This document shows positions 39,523 to 50,830 of a stretch of DNA of 64,000 bases, piece after piece. This DNA is from Cranoglanis bouderius. Its lineage: Eukaryota > Chordata > Actinopteri > Siluriformes > Cranoglanididae. The DNA lies in the NCBI GenBank assembly GCA_023630585.1, contig CM042551.1, forward strand, positions 21,806,501 to 21,870,500, in the 5' to 3' direction. The notes below the pieces were generated by a model. The model saw only the letters and a list, made by a program, of their open reading frames with translations, searched no databases and was not told the origin of the DNA. A program made the position numbers and the translations under genes. Every line of letters starts with the position of its first letter. Position 1 is the first letter of the stretch.

Positions 39523-42500
39523 TTACCCAACCACCATTAAAACAGACTTTAGACCAATTGTGTCCTTTAAACTCTGTAGCGTCGAGTCTAGGGATCTAAA
39601 CTGACCCCTCCTTTCCCACCATAACTTTACCTCCCTTACCCCACACCGACCCGATTTACCCTCGTCCCATTGCCTCCCAGCTGTTCCACCCTGGCCATCC
39701 TTCTCAGGAAGGCTTAGAATAGCTTTTGGGGTCCCAATCTTGGCTGCCGCTTCCTGATGCAGCCGCACCACCCCCCCCAGAGTACCAATTTAGCTGCCGA
39801 CACGACGGTCCACAGTCCGGCATTGCTGCGGGCCCCCCTTCCATACAGGACCAAATCCCGCTCAATTGGGGTCCCATCCCGCCTGGCCCACCATCCCGAA
39901 ACCTCCTGCCAGAACCCTGCTGCAACAGGGCAAGCCCACAAGGCATGACCTATGTCTTCTTCACGACCGCACCCCACCGGGCACAGGGGTGTGTCACTCC
40001 GCCCATGGCGATACAGCCGCTCTTGCACCGGCAGCCGCCCCATGGCTGCCAACCAATGAAGGTCTCGGCTTGCTGCGTCAAGCCACTTGGGCTGCAGGGC
40101 CACCCAATTTATACCAGGCCTTGGCCTCTCCCCGGCCATCCCCTGTACGTGTCTGTTCTTCCACTGTTTGTAGAGCTGCTTGTGGTCTAGGACAATAGCG
40201 TCCCTCAAGCACCACAGCAGTCCCTTTACGACGTCAACCGCCCTCCTGTAATGATCCGGCTGGTCGGAAGACCAAAGTATTGTCCCTTTCCATGGAACTA
40301 CAGCCCACAGGGGGAAGCCGAACCAAAACCTGGCGAACAGGCTCGCTAGGTGTCCCTCCGACCCCCGCACCAAACGTGCCAGGAAGGATACGTGCAGTGC
40401 TGCGAGCTTGAGAGGTGCGCACACTACCCCCCTGTCCCCCTTGTCTACCTCCAGATACATGGTGCCCCTCGACACCCACTCGCTCCTACCTCCCCAAATG
40501 AGTGAGAAGAGCACCCGCTCTATTCTACGTCCAGTCCAAAAGGGGACAGGGAAGACATATGACAGATGGATCAAGCTCGCTAGCAGGTCACAGTTTGCTG
40601 CCAACACCCTCCCCGTCAGGGACAGGTCTCTTGAAGCCCACCTTGCAGCCTTGATCTGCAGCCGCTCCAAGGCGGCTTCCCAATTTTTGGCATCGCTGCA
40701 TTCCCTCCAAAACCTCACCCCCAGCACGCGGGGGCCGTCCGGGCACAGGGAGAAACCCCCTGGGACGTCGGTCCGATCTGCCCAAGATCCCACAAACAGA
40801 ACAGATGACTTTCCTTGGTTGACACGTGCTCCGGTAGCCTCTGTGAAGGCCGCCAAGACTCGCCCAACTGCCCTGAAGTCCCCGTCCGACGTCAGGAAAA
40901 GGGTAGCGTCGTCAGCATATGCTGTTACCTTGGCGCATACCCCTTCTCCCCCCGGGACGTGCAGCCCAAGGAAACTTTGTTCCTTCCTAAACCTGGCAAT
41001 CAGCAGCTCCAGATAGAGCACGTACAGAAGGGGGGGACAGAGAACAGCCTTGCCTCACGTCTCCTGTCTGTGCGACAGGTCTTGAAAAGTGGCCATTGAT
41101 TCTCACACGGCTCACGGCCCCCGAGTAGAGCAGCCGGATGAGAGATAGGGATCTTCATGCTACATGAGCGTCCGGGAACACCACAGGTCTGGTCCGGATG
41201 CACCACTGTGCCAATCACCTTCCTTAGGCGCACCGTCAGCACCTTAGCCAAGATTTTATAATCAGCACAGAGAAGAGTGATTGGTCTCCAGTTCGCGAGG
41301 TCTGCCCTCTCTCCCTTCTTATGCAGGAGGGTTATATGCCCAGTCCTGGCTGACCTGGGCAATAACCCCTCTCCAATCGCCTCCTGGTACACAGCCATGA
41401 TGTCTTTGCTGACCAAAGGCCAGACCGCTTTATACCACTCAATGGGGAGGCCATCCCCCCCTGGTGCCACCCCACTCTTGAGTGCGCGCATGGCCCCCTC
41501 CACCTCTTCCTCAGTCAGGTCACCTTCAAGGCTTTGCAGGTCCTCCTGAGACACCGTCCGATCGACGGCCTTCAAGAATTCCTCTGCCCTGGTCTCAACC
41601 ATTGGCCTCTCCTGAAAGGGGTCTTCATAGAAGGCCGCCGCCCTCTCTAACATCCCTTCTAGGGAGGTGATCAACTGGTCTCCCTCCCTCAGCCCCTCGA
41701 TGTGGGACCTACGTTGCCGAGCCCTGACCTTATCGAAGAAAAAACGTGTCGGCCTCTCGTCCTGCAGCAATCGCTGCCGGCCAGCCTGCACACTGTAACT
41801 CCTGGCTTCGGCATAAAAGTAGTCCCGCAGAGCCCCGCTAGCTGACCTAAACCCCTCCATATCCCCTTTGGCCCAGGCGGTCTGCAGGGTCCTCGACCAC
41901 TGAGCAATCTTTCCTCTTCTTTCCTTCGCCACCTCCCGACTCCACCACTGGCAAAACTTGGCCACCTTACCTTTTGTGTCCTCCCACCACTCTAAGTGGG
42001 TGCTGTAGAGTGTTTTCAGGGACTGCCACCACAAATAGAGCGTTCGAAACGTACTTAGAAAGGAGGAATCCCGCGTGTAGGTTATATTTAACCGCCAAAA
42101 CCCTTTCACCTCCATTTCCACCCTCACTAGGCAGTGATCAGTTGCCCAAAAGGGCTGCGCCTGGTAGCACTAGATAGGATTCTGCTCAGGTCGCGCTCCC
42201 TCTCAAGGTTGACGTTAAAATCACCCCCAACATAACAGATTTTATTTGTGTATAAGAGGGGCTCCAGCGCCTGGAAGAAACCTGCCCTCTCCCCCACCCG
42301 AGTTGGAGTGTATACACAAATGACCCTAAATGATATACCCCTCCAGGTCCCGTCCACGCTCAACACCCTTCCAGGCACCACCGCCACCCCGGGTCTCAAA
42401 AAGAAATCCCACGACCTGAACAGAATTCCCACCCCGTCTGCCATCCCCTCTCCAACCCCCCACACCGAAGGTCCCTTCGTCCACCCTCCCGAAAATAAAA

Positions 42501-42717
42501 CTACGTCGGCTGGTGAGCGCAGATGGCACTCCTGCATAAACAAAACATCAAAGGGGACAGCCTCCAGTGACCTAAAGACTGCTGCCCGCTTGTCTGCCTG
42601 CCTGAAACCTCTCACATTCAACGTAGCAACTCTAAAACTAGCCTTTTCCTCATATGGACTTAGAAACCTCCCTCCCCGCCCTGTGCCCTTCCAGTATGTT
42701 TTTAAAGGCCCTTCCAT
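39523..42717 (-). pseudogene. Keno-B ORF2, inactivated
   Basis: The endonuclease N-half is at 42717-42127: TLNVRGFRQ, QECHL, GGDFNVNLE. The part between GGDFN and the SDH-equivalent (PFWATDHC in another frame) is shortened with a frameshift. The central piece is 42127-41000 with PITLLCADYKILAKVL. It runs to CGVPGRSCSMK and then loses motif A (no LDQEKAFDRV). The last large piece is 41021-39714 with TAYADDATLFL and the CPVGCGREEDIGHALWAC knuckle, and a further frame continues to 39523. Loss of the motif-A aspartate region alone makes it inactive. Confidence 0.82.
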
Positions 42718-44143
42718 TTAATTCAAACAAATTTCCTATCCCGCTCCCTCCCACCCCAGCCTTCACCCGCCTTACCACCGCTTCCACTTTCCCACCCCCC
42801 CCCCCCCCCACCACACTGTCCTCTGACAACTCCTGGTCCAGTTCTGCTCCTGCCAGTAAGGCAAATCGATTTTCTGTTCTCCACTCCAAAGTGTCCCTTC
42901 TCTCCAATTCACACCCCTCCGGCTCTTTCCACTCCTCCTGTTCCGCTTGTCTGTTTAACTCGGTGCCCTTGTCATTCCCTTTTCTACTTTTCTTTCTCTC
43001 TCGATTCTTTTCCGTTTCTGTTTCTCCGCTTGAGATCCTGCGCCTTCCCGTTGTGAGCAGCTCTTCCCCTTCGCCCGTATTTTCCTCCAGTACACCGTCT
43101 CCCCCTCTTTCCTGCATTTTGTCTGCCCAGCTTCGATAGCTCCAAGTGTCCTTGAATGTTTGAAGGAGGAGCCCTACTTCTGCTGCACCATTTACTGTTT
43201 CTCCCGCTTCCTCCACATCAGATTCTGCTGAAAAGTTTCTCTGGCTGTCATCAACCTTCTCCTGGTCTGTGCCTGTGCTGCAATCCTCCTCTTCGCTGCC
43301 CCTCTCCTGCCCTACGTACCTCGGTATTTCCTCTGTCTCGGTGGGACCTTCTTCTGAGCTGTTCTGCTCCAGCCCTTCTGTGAAAAGGCTGGCGAAAATC
43401 TCTTTCCGGCTTGGACAATTGCGGTACAGGTGGGCCTCGCTCCCACATAAGCTGCAGGTTTTGGGGGCCTTGCACTCGGCGGCCACGTGCCCTTCGTCCC
43501 TACAGTTCCGGCACCTCAAACCTGTGCACGCATCTTTTGTGTGGCTCAAGGCACCGCACCGCCGACAATAGATGGGCTGTCCAGGATAGTGCAAAAACCC
43601 CTTATGTGGCCCAAGAGCAAAACTACCTGGAGGATGACACAGGCCACCGGGAGCACCCTGGTCTACTCTTAGCCGCACCATATATCGCCGCCGTCCAGTC
43701 CAAATGCCGAAACGGTCCCTCAGCTTTTCCCCTGCTGACACACTAGAGCAATATCGCCCAAGAAAGGCCCTGATGTCTTCCTCACCAACAAACAGATTAT
43801 ACATATGTAAAATGAGAGGTACCTCTTCCAGAGCGAAGAGAGGGTTCAGCCGAAGTCCACTGAGTGCGGGGCTTCCAGGATTGCTGCTGCACTTCTCGAA
43901 GAGGTCTGTGCACTGCCTCAAAGACATCAGGGTAATATCCACAAAGCCAGTCGTGGAAAAGTCCTGCAGGCAGAAGACTGAGGAAGGCTCCACGCCACAA
44001 AGGTCCCGAAGAATCTTCAAGACGACCCATTCTCTTCCAAACTGCTGCCTCACGTCCGTCGCCGCATCATCCGTTAACTCCACCCGTATCGAATTTCGTA
44101 GCCGCACCACTCGGGCCGGCCGATAGACGTCGTCTCCCGGCAT
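42650..44143 (-). CDS. Keno-B ORF1 (497 aa), intact
   Basis: Start chosen at the ATG 5 nt inside the element (MPGDDVYRPARVVRLRN). The open frame extends upstream through U2 sequence, but that part merely translates the snRNA. It has the same layout as copy A: REWVVLKILRDLCG, FLGRYCSSVSAGEKLRDRF, then three CCHC knuckles starting CRRCGALSHTKDAC, CRNCRDEGHVAAEC and CSLCGSEAHLYRNC. A charged tail follows. The residues differ widely from copy A, marking a separate subfamily. It overlaps the first possible ORF2 Met by 68 nt. Confidence 0.82.
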   Translation of the reverse strand: MPGDDVYRPARVVRLRNSIRVELTDDAATDVRQQFGREWVVLKILRDLCGVEPSSVFCLQDFSTTGFVDITLMSLRQCTDLFEKCSSNPGSPALSGLRLNPLFALEEVPLILHMYNLFVGEEDIRAFLGRYCSSVSAGEKLRDRFGIWTGRRRYMVRLRVDQGAPGGLCHPPGSFALGPHKGFLHYPGQPIYCRRCGALSHTKDACTGLRCRNCRDEGHVAAECKAPKTCSLCGSEAHLYRNCPSRKEIFASLFTEGLEQNSSEEGPTETEEIPRYVGQERGSEEEDCSTGTDQEKVDDSQRNFSAESDVEEAGETVNGAAEVGLLLQTFKDTWSYRSWADKMQERGGDGVLEENTGEGEELLTTGRRRISSGETETEKNRERKKSRKGNDKGTELNRQAEQEEWKEPEGCELERRDTLEWRTENRFALLAGAELDQELSEDSVVGGGGGGKVEAVVRRVKAGVGGSGIGNLFELNGRAFKNILEGHRAGREVSKSI

Positions 44144-44147
44144 GATT

Positions 44148-44178
44148 CTTGATCTGAGCCAAAAGGCCGAGAAGCGAT
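44148..44178 (-). pseudogene. U2 snRNA 5' end (31 nt) at the Keno-B 5' junction
   Basis: Minus ATCGCTTCTCGGCCTTTTGG then CTCAGATCAAG, one substitution from U2, directly followed by AATCATG of the element. Confidence 0.9.
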
Positions 44179-44779
44179 GACCCGTTATTTCCTCTGGCCT
44201 GAAGGGCACACCCTGGCCTAGCTTCCACAGTCGAACGGGAGGCGTCAGATTGAGCCGCCGGGAAGGATTGAGCAGCCAGACTCCACCCCCCAACAGCCAA
44301 ACCCCGCCGTCTCCCTCACATTAAACCACAAGACACGTGTACAGCTCTGCGACAGCAAAGCCCACAAAAATAAGTTGAACTCATCAACGTTCCTCTCCAC
44401 GGAAATCTTTAGTAAAAGGCAAAAGATTTATGCGTGAATGAAGAGAAACCCGAGCTATACGTGAAGTCGGCCCAGGCCGCCGAAACTCGATCGGCGGTCT
44501 AGAAAGCTGGTCCAGGGTGAGGTGGCTTGCGCCCGCCCCTTACCCATCCCATGGCTTCGATAGCTACAGTAATCGGATTGGTTTAGACCTGTTAGGTCCC
44601 CATTAGGTACGCCTTTTCATTAAACCTTTCATGCATAGGGGTCACTACAGTGGACAGCTATTCAAAAGCCATTTTCCGGCCATTGCAAGGGTTTCAATAG
44701 TATAACTGCATAACAGCCACTAGAGGGGACACTAATTCAACACACAATAGGTTGCCACCTTGGGCAAATATTTGTAATT

Positions 44780-44923
44780 ACAAAAAAAAAAAAAAAAAAA
44801 AGTCACGATGTCCAAGATGGCCGACACAACTTCAGATGGCCCGACCACTTCAGGAATATCTGTATAATCCTTCTATAAAAGAAGAACCACTGAGGGGAAA
44901 AAAAAAAAAAAAAAAAAAAAAAT
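44780..44923. repeat. Two poly(A) runs
   Basis: A runs of about 20-26 nt at 44780-44800 and 44898-44923 inside the piggyBac 5' region. Confidence 0.8.
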
Positions 44924-45153
44924 CGACATCAAGTAATAGCTAAGGAATAATATTTTTGGCATATTTTTCAAATATTGATTCAAACGTTTTAGAAACCCAC
45001 GGTTAACCATGTGTCCACCAAAGTGGACATCATGCATCAATCAAGTTATAGCACACTTTATTGGTGTGAACATACTTATTAATTTTGTCATTTTTTTACT
45101 CATTTGTTTTGCTCTTAATTTTAAAATTAACTGATCTATCATTATAATACTAT

Positions 45154-46561
45154 TTGCAATTTTCGTTTAGCATAGCAAACAAAATAGTCCACAACACCAA
45201 TCTGGCACAACAAAAAGGAAAAGAAAATCTGGCCCTAACAAATGAAGAACTCAAGACTTTTCTTGGAATAAACATGGTTACGTCATACCTCAGGTACCCA
45301 AGATCAAGAATGTACTGGTCATCAGATGAAGGTCTCCGTCTTGATTTGATAGCAAATGCCATGCCTGTTAACAGGTACGAGCAGATCCTTAGGTACCTTC
45401 ACTTTGTGGATAATTACTCTCGTGACCCAGGAAACACTGACAAGCATCAGACCAGTGCTAGATACTCCTGAGAAAACTTATCATGCAGCAGTAGATCCCG
45501 AAGAACTTCAATCAGTTGATGAGCAGATTATTCCTTTCAAGGGCCATCTGTCTATCAAGCAGTACATTCCCAAAAAACCCAAACCCTGGGGTTTGAAAGT
45601 GTGGGTAAGAGCAGGTTCCTCTGGATACATGTATAGATTTGAAGTGTACCAGGGTTTAGCTGGACGTAGTCGGGTCCGTGACTTAGGAATGTGTGCAGAT
45701 ATAGTTATGTACCTCTGTAATGACATACAGAAGAAGAATCACAAGGTATTTTTTGACAATTTCTTCTGCACCATTCCACTCCTTCAGACACTGAAACTAA
45801 AGAGCATCTATGGAACTGGCACGTGTAGAATTAACTGACTCCAGGAAGCACAGCTGAAACTGAAAATTGAAAAGGAGCTCAAAGAAGAGGGACAAGGGGC
45901 ATGTCCTGTTGGCAGCAACACTGACAACATCAGCATCGCACGATGGTTAGACAGTTTACTGATCCACATGGCTTCATCCTGTGCTGGTCATTGCCCACCT
46001 GATTTGGCCCAGAGATGGAGCAAGAAAGACAAAAAGACAGTTAGCATTCCAAGGCCATTTTCAGTAAGGCTATACAATTAACACATGGGAGGAGTAGATC
46101 TCATGGATCAATGTGTTGCAGTGTATCCTCATCGACGCAAAAACAAACGGTGGTACATCAGAGTGTTCCGTCACTTTCTAGATGTGACTATTGTAAATGC
46201 CTGGCACCTGTACCGAATGTCAGGACTGGAAAAGAAGGATCTTCTGCATTTCAAGGCATCTGTAGCTAGGGCATTCATAAATGCAAGTTCCATCCTGATA
46301 AACAAAAGAGGAAGACCCAGTGGAACCCCACTTCCTTTGAAGCACAGAACAGTGTCCAAGACACCCCTTGAAGTCAGTTTGGTCCTGGAAGCCACTGGCC
46401 CCATCTCACTGAATGCAAAAAGGCCAACAGATGCCATGATGCTGCCTGCACAAGAAAAACCAAGTCCATCTGCATGTAGTGTCGTGTGGCTCGATGCTTT
46501 GCCAGTTTCCATCATAAATAGCTCTAATGAACTAATATACATTTTAGAAACACTGAAGAAA
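45154..46561 (+). pseudogene. piggyBac transposase (PGBD type), frameshifted
   Basis: Pieces in order: LGINMVTSYLRYPRSRMYWS and YEQILRYLHFVDN (45154-45471); SVDEQIIPFKGHLSIKQYIP with the first catalytic Asp; KVFFDNFFCTIPLL with the second (45356-45838); and MGGVDLMDQCVAVYP with the third, followed by RWYIRVFRHFLDVTIVNAW (46085-46564). All three acids of the DDD triad survive. A frameshift near 45460 and stops near 45836 and 46080 break the frame. The C-terminal zinc-finger-like Cys-rich tail is not evident. Confidence 0.85.
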
Positions 46562-46582
46562 TGAAATTTGGCTTGTTTGTAA

Positions 46583-46583
<1 letters not shown>

Positions 46584-46630
<47 letters not shown>
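46584..46630. repeat. (AAT)n microsatellite
   Basis: Trinucleotide run in the piggyBac 3' region. It gives a spurious poly-Leu ORF on minus. Confidence 0.95.
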
Positions 46631-46632
<2 letters not shown>

Positions 46633-47356
46633 TAATTTTAATGGAACTTTTAGAGACTCTTTTAGAGATTTGTAGAGAAAATTACCCCCACCCACAAGGT
46701 TCGAAGAAGCACTTTTGTTTAAAAAAATTTTTTTTTAAAAAGTTTAAATGCAAAGTTCATTGTTAATATCTAGTGCTAAGTTTTTGAGTGCTGTAAAATA
46801 TGATCAATAAAATTGGTTACCATTTTAAACAATTTTATTTTTATATTTTTAACATGATAGACTGTTATATTAATTATTCTATTACTAAACATGACTTTCA
46901 TTTGAACGCATGCAGTCCACTAGAGTGGACACTTCAATAACCTTTGGAAAAATTTATGTAAAAGTAAAATGAAGGTAAAATTACTTTTTATTATGCTTAA
47001 AGAAGAGTAAAGACACACAGAGAAAAAAATCCTTGATCAGGATTTCATAATTCATGCACGAAAGGGTTAAGTACACCTGAAAGCTTTACAATTTACAGCT
47101 GTTCCTATTTAGAACAATTAAATGAATTTTTTTTTAACCTACCTATTTATTTATTTCCTACTTTTGTTTGCGAAAGGATTGGTTTAGACCTGTTAGGTCC
47201 CCATTAAGTACACCTTTTCATTAAGTACACCTGAAACCTTTACAATTTACAGCTGTTCCTATTTAGACCAATTAAATGAGTTCCTTTTTTTTTTTAAACT
47301 TACCTTTTTTATTTATTTATTTATTTCCTTCTTCTTTTGTTTGAACCTTTTGAAAA

Positions 47357-47384
47357 GGTGCACCGTAAACTGATAGGAACAGAT
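47357..47384 (-). pseudogene. U2 remnant with internal deletion at a Keno 3' junction
   Basis: Minus reads ATCTGTTCCTATCAGTTTA joined directly to CGGTGCACC. The start of the U2 3' part is fused to its last bases, with about 125 nt removed. It abuts an A-rich Keno tail exactly at the usual ATCTG junction. Confidence 0.75.
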
Positions 47385-50300
47385 TTTTTTTTTATTAACC
47401 AAAATTCAAACAAAATATGCAAAACAGTAATTAGTAAATAATCTAAACATCACAATTCAAAGCTTTATGAACCATGAATCATAAACAAAAACCACAACCC
47501 ACAAATCCCCATGCCAAAAATTTGAACTCCATCCCAAGCACTTTCATAAAGGAAAAAACATCAACCACCTGCATAATTCAAACACCAAAACCACTTGTCA
47601 ACTTCCCTTTTCCCCCCTTTCCATCCACCCACTACCCACACCATCCTGAACACATTCCCAAAACCCCTACCTATGTACATCATAACTATCTTCAGTCCCC
47701 ATCCCTTTCTCAATTATATACATATTTAGTCACACAACAGTGAAACAAACAATGAACTACTGAAACTACTGTTTCTGATTCAAAATCAAAAGTTCTGAAC
47801 AGAATTACCACCCCATCTCCCTTCCCATCAACCAATTCCACAAACTGACGGTCCCAACTCTCATCTTTCAGAAAAAATCTTCCCCTCAATCTCCGAAAAT
47901 AAATGGCATTCCTGCAGAAACATTATAGCAAAAGAAACTGAACGCAAATAAACACTGCAGCCCTCTTTAGGGGCTGCTTAAGTCCATGTACATTTAAGGA
48001 TGCAACAGAAATGAACTTCATTTTTTTAAAACAGAAAAGAAACAAGCCCCCCAGAGCTTACAAATGGGAGCTCCTACACCCTCAACCACCCCACCGCCCC
48101 CCACCCCTTGTCTTCCCCTCCACCATTTATTTCTCTGCTCCTTACATCTTTCCCCCTCCACCCTCACCAACCCTCCCCTCCTTCACTCCCATACCCCACC
48201 ACCAAGCTACTTAAAGTCCCGCCCAGAAGGGTTTCCCCACGCAAAGAGTCCCGATTGTCCTTCCCTTACTTTATCCCCCCTCCCCTCCATGCTGCCATTC
48301 TGGCCCTTCTTGCAAGCACTTGGGTCCACCCCTCCTCCTCTGCCATCCCCTCTTCCTATAACCCACTGTCCTCCTGGCAAGACCTGGCAGTTTTTCCCCA
48401 GGATTGGGGGCCCCTCCCCACCCACCTCACCTTCAGGATCTCTTGCCCGTTGAATTTCTTCTGCCAGGCAGAGGTCGAACTCCCTTGTCTTCTCCAGCCG
48501 AGAGCTTTTCAGCACTCTTTCCTCCCCTGCCGGGTCTGCAGCCCTAGTCTGTGCGCTCCTGGTGGGCCCGGCCTACTCCAGTGAGGGCAAAGGGCAAAGC
48601 TGCCTGGGGTGTGCAGCAGGCCCCCAGGTGCCGCTGAATCTACATTTACATTTATAGCATTTAGCAGACACCCTTATCCAGAGCGACGTACAAGAGTGCT
48701 TTAAATTCTCCATCAATGAATACTTCGTTTCTGGTTTGTACGACTACAACGAAGTGCACTGAACACGAACCTGTTGAAAAGAGAACAACTGTTAGGAGGT
48801 TGTTTTTTTTTTGAAGAAGAAGAAAACACTAATTATCAAGGGGTAAGTATTTAAGAAAGACGTATGTCTTCAGGCCTTTCTTAAGATAGCCAGCGTGAGG
48901 CAGATCTACCTTGCATCCTGAGAGAGGGTGGGACTAGTCAAGAAGTGCTTGTTGACCTGAGGCTGCATGGTGCAGTGCGTGGGGTGATGAGAGCTCTAAG
49001 ATAAGAGGGTGCTGTTCCACTTTTGGCTTTGTAGGCAAGCATCAATGTTTTGAATCTGATGCGTGCAGCTACCGGAAGCCAGTGAAGGGAGCGCAGCAAT
49101 AGTCTGCAGTAGTCTAGTCTGGAAATGACAAGAGACTGCACAAGCAACTGAGTGGCCTGTGTTGTTAGAAATGGACGAATCCTTCTAATGTTATAAAGGA
49201 TAAACCGACAGGACCGTGTTAGATTAGTAATATGTGATGAAAAGGACAGCTGATTATCCATGATTACCCCAAGGTTACGAGCAATAGTTGAAGGAGAGAT
49301 CATGGAGTTGTCCAAGGAGATCATGAGATCCTGGCATGGGGAGGAATCTCCTCGGATGAAAAGCAGTTCAGTTTTGCTGGGGTTGAGTTTCAGCTGATGA
49401 GCTGCCATCCACAATGAAATGTCCGTCAGACGTGTTGTGATCCGGGCAGAAGCAGTGGTGTCTGAAGAAGGAAAGGAAAAGATAAGTTGAGTATCATCAG
49501 CATAGCAATGGTAAGAGAACCCATGTGAGGATTTATCCATTTCATTCTTTATGGCAAGAGAGTGGGTATAGAGGGAAAAGAGGAGAGGACCAAGTACTGA
49601 GCCTTGTGGGACACCAGTAGAGAGTCTGCGAGGTGCAGATGTTGACCCCCCCCCCCCCATGATACCTGATACAAACGACCTTCCAAGTAGGAAACAAATC
49701 ATTGCCATGCTGCTCCGCAAATTCCAAGACTCTTGAGGATAGTCAGGAGAATCTTGTGGTTGACTCTGTCAAATGCAGCAGACAGGTCAAGCAGGATGAG
49801 GACAGAGGACAGTTTGGCTGATCTGGCAGCATGAAGTTTTTCAGTGACGGCCAAGAGGGCAGTCTCTGTGGAGTGTGCTGCTTTAAAGCCAGACTGGTAT
49901 GGATCTTGAAGGTGGTTCTGTGAGGGATAAAGAGACAGTTGATTATATACAGAGCGTTCAAGTATTTTAGAAAGGAAAGAGAGAAGTGATACCGGTCTGT
50001 AGTTGCTGATGTCAGAGGGATCCAGTGTAGGCTTCTTCAGGATGGGAGTAACCCGTGCTGTCTTGAAGGAAGCCGGAACTTGGCCAGATGACAGGGAACC
50101 GTTGATGATTATAGAGATGAAGGGCAGAAGGTCTGGCAGGATGGTCTGGAGCAATGTGGAGGGAATTGGATCCAGTGGGCAGGCGGTAGGGTTGCAGGAC
50201 AGGATGACTTCTTGAATCTCTTGTGTTGCTAGGATAGAAAAATGTGACAGAGAAGGAGGAGAGTCAGAGAAATGTGATGGAGAAGGAGGAGAGACCTGTG

Positions 50301-50830
50301 TGAGAATAGAATTAGTCTGAGTAGAGGTGAAGGTCTTGCAGATTTCCTTAATCTTCTCATCATAGAAGGAGGCAAAGTCATCTGCAGACAGCGAGGAAGA
50401 AGCAGCCTAGCCAGTAACCTCCTCTCACCGTACCAGATGCCAAAGCGGCCTCAAGGCCCAGATGTCCTCATCTGCCGCAAAGGGATTGTATAGGTGGACC
50501 GTCACCAGGACCTCATCCATAGCGAAGAAGGGCACGACCCACAGACCATGCAGCACTTCCTGTCAGAGCTGTCTGGAGCACTAGTCAAAAAACACAGAGC
50601 AGTCAGAGGAGGCGGCAAAGGTAACATCCAGGAAACCAGACGATGTAAAATCCTGTAAGGAGAAAATCTTTGAGGCAGCCATCTTGCACAGGTCCCGCAG
50701 TATCTGAAGTACCGCCCAGTCCCATCCGAAGTGCTTCTTAATGTCTGCCGTTGCATCTGTCCGTAGCTCCACTCTTACAGTATGCCGAAACCATGATACA
50801 TCATCCAAGCATAACCAATATTTATCATCT
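47385..50830 (-). mobile_element. Keno-type copy C: ORF2 almost fully deleted, split by L2
   Basis: It runs 3' to 5' on plus. A 3' UTR-like tract is followed by ORF2 N-terminal sequence (about 47800-48005, aaacactgcagccctc / ggggctgctta as in copy A). Then come an ORF1 C-terminal region, the CCHC flank (gctgcctgggg...caggcccccagg at about 48600), an L2 insertion, and the ORF1 N-terminal region (50405-50808; HFGWDWAVLQILRDLCK, FLDVTFAASSDC). Nothing of the RT remains. Confidence 0.65.
48641..50405 (-). mobile_element. L2-type LINE inside Keno copy C
   Basis: The 3' end (tacatttacatttatagcat) is on the left. The minus strand encodes the RT in two frames. 50154-49699: NYRPVSLLSFLSKILERSVY, motif A LLDLSAAFDRVNH. 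49720-48938: TGVPQGSVLGPLLFSLYTHS, YHCYADDTQLIFSF, LGVIMDNQLSFSSHIT, LLRSLHWLPVAARIRFKTL. There is one frameshift near 49710 plus an internal deletion (ISRLDYCRLLLRSLHW lacks the usual segment). Endonuclease absent; 5'-truncated. Same family as 1761-2289. Confidence 0.85.

Larger units (their letters stand above)
39165..44147 (-). mobile_element. Keno-type U2-targeting LINE, copy B (second subfamily)
   Basis: A 5.0 kb element in the same U2 site and orientation as copy A, but clearly divergent in both ORFs. ORF1 is intact; ORF2 is broken by deletions and frameshifts. The first ATG is only 5 nt inside the element. Confidence 0.87.
44624..47066 (+). mobile_element. piggyBac-like element with TTAA duplication
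   Basis: TTAA at 44620-44623 and 47067-47070. The left end is acctttcatgcataggg; the right end is the approximate inverse (ttcatgcacgaaaggg). A further inverted motif, cagtggac / gtccac, lies inside each end. It contains a piggyBac transposase relic. Confidence 0.85.
44575..47345. repeat. Tandem duplication of about 155-170 bp, first copy split by piggyBac
   Basis: ggattggtttagacctgtta starts at 44575 and again at 47176. The first unit continues at 47071 after the insertion. The second unit (47176-47345) has ttcattaagtacacctgaaa uninterrupted, the empty site for the piggyBac insertion. Confidence 0.85.

Noticed and set aside
44144..44293. N-terminal extension of Keno-B ORF1 upstream of its ATG at 44143
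   Set aside because: The extension translates the U2 5' end (HRFSAFWLRS) and its promoter flank; the element's own ATG is 5 nt past the junction.
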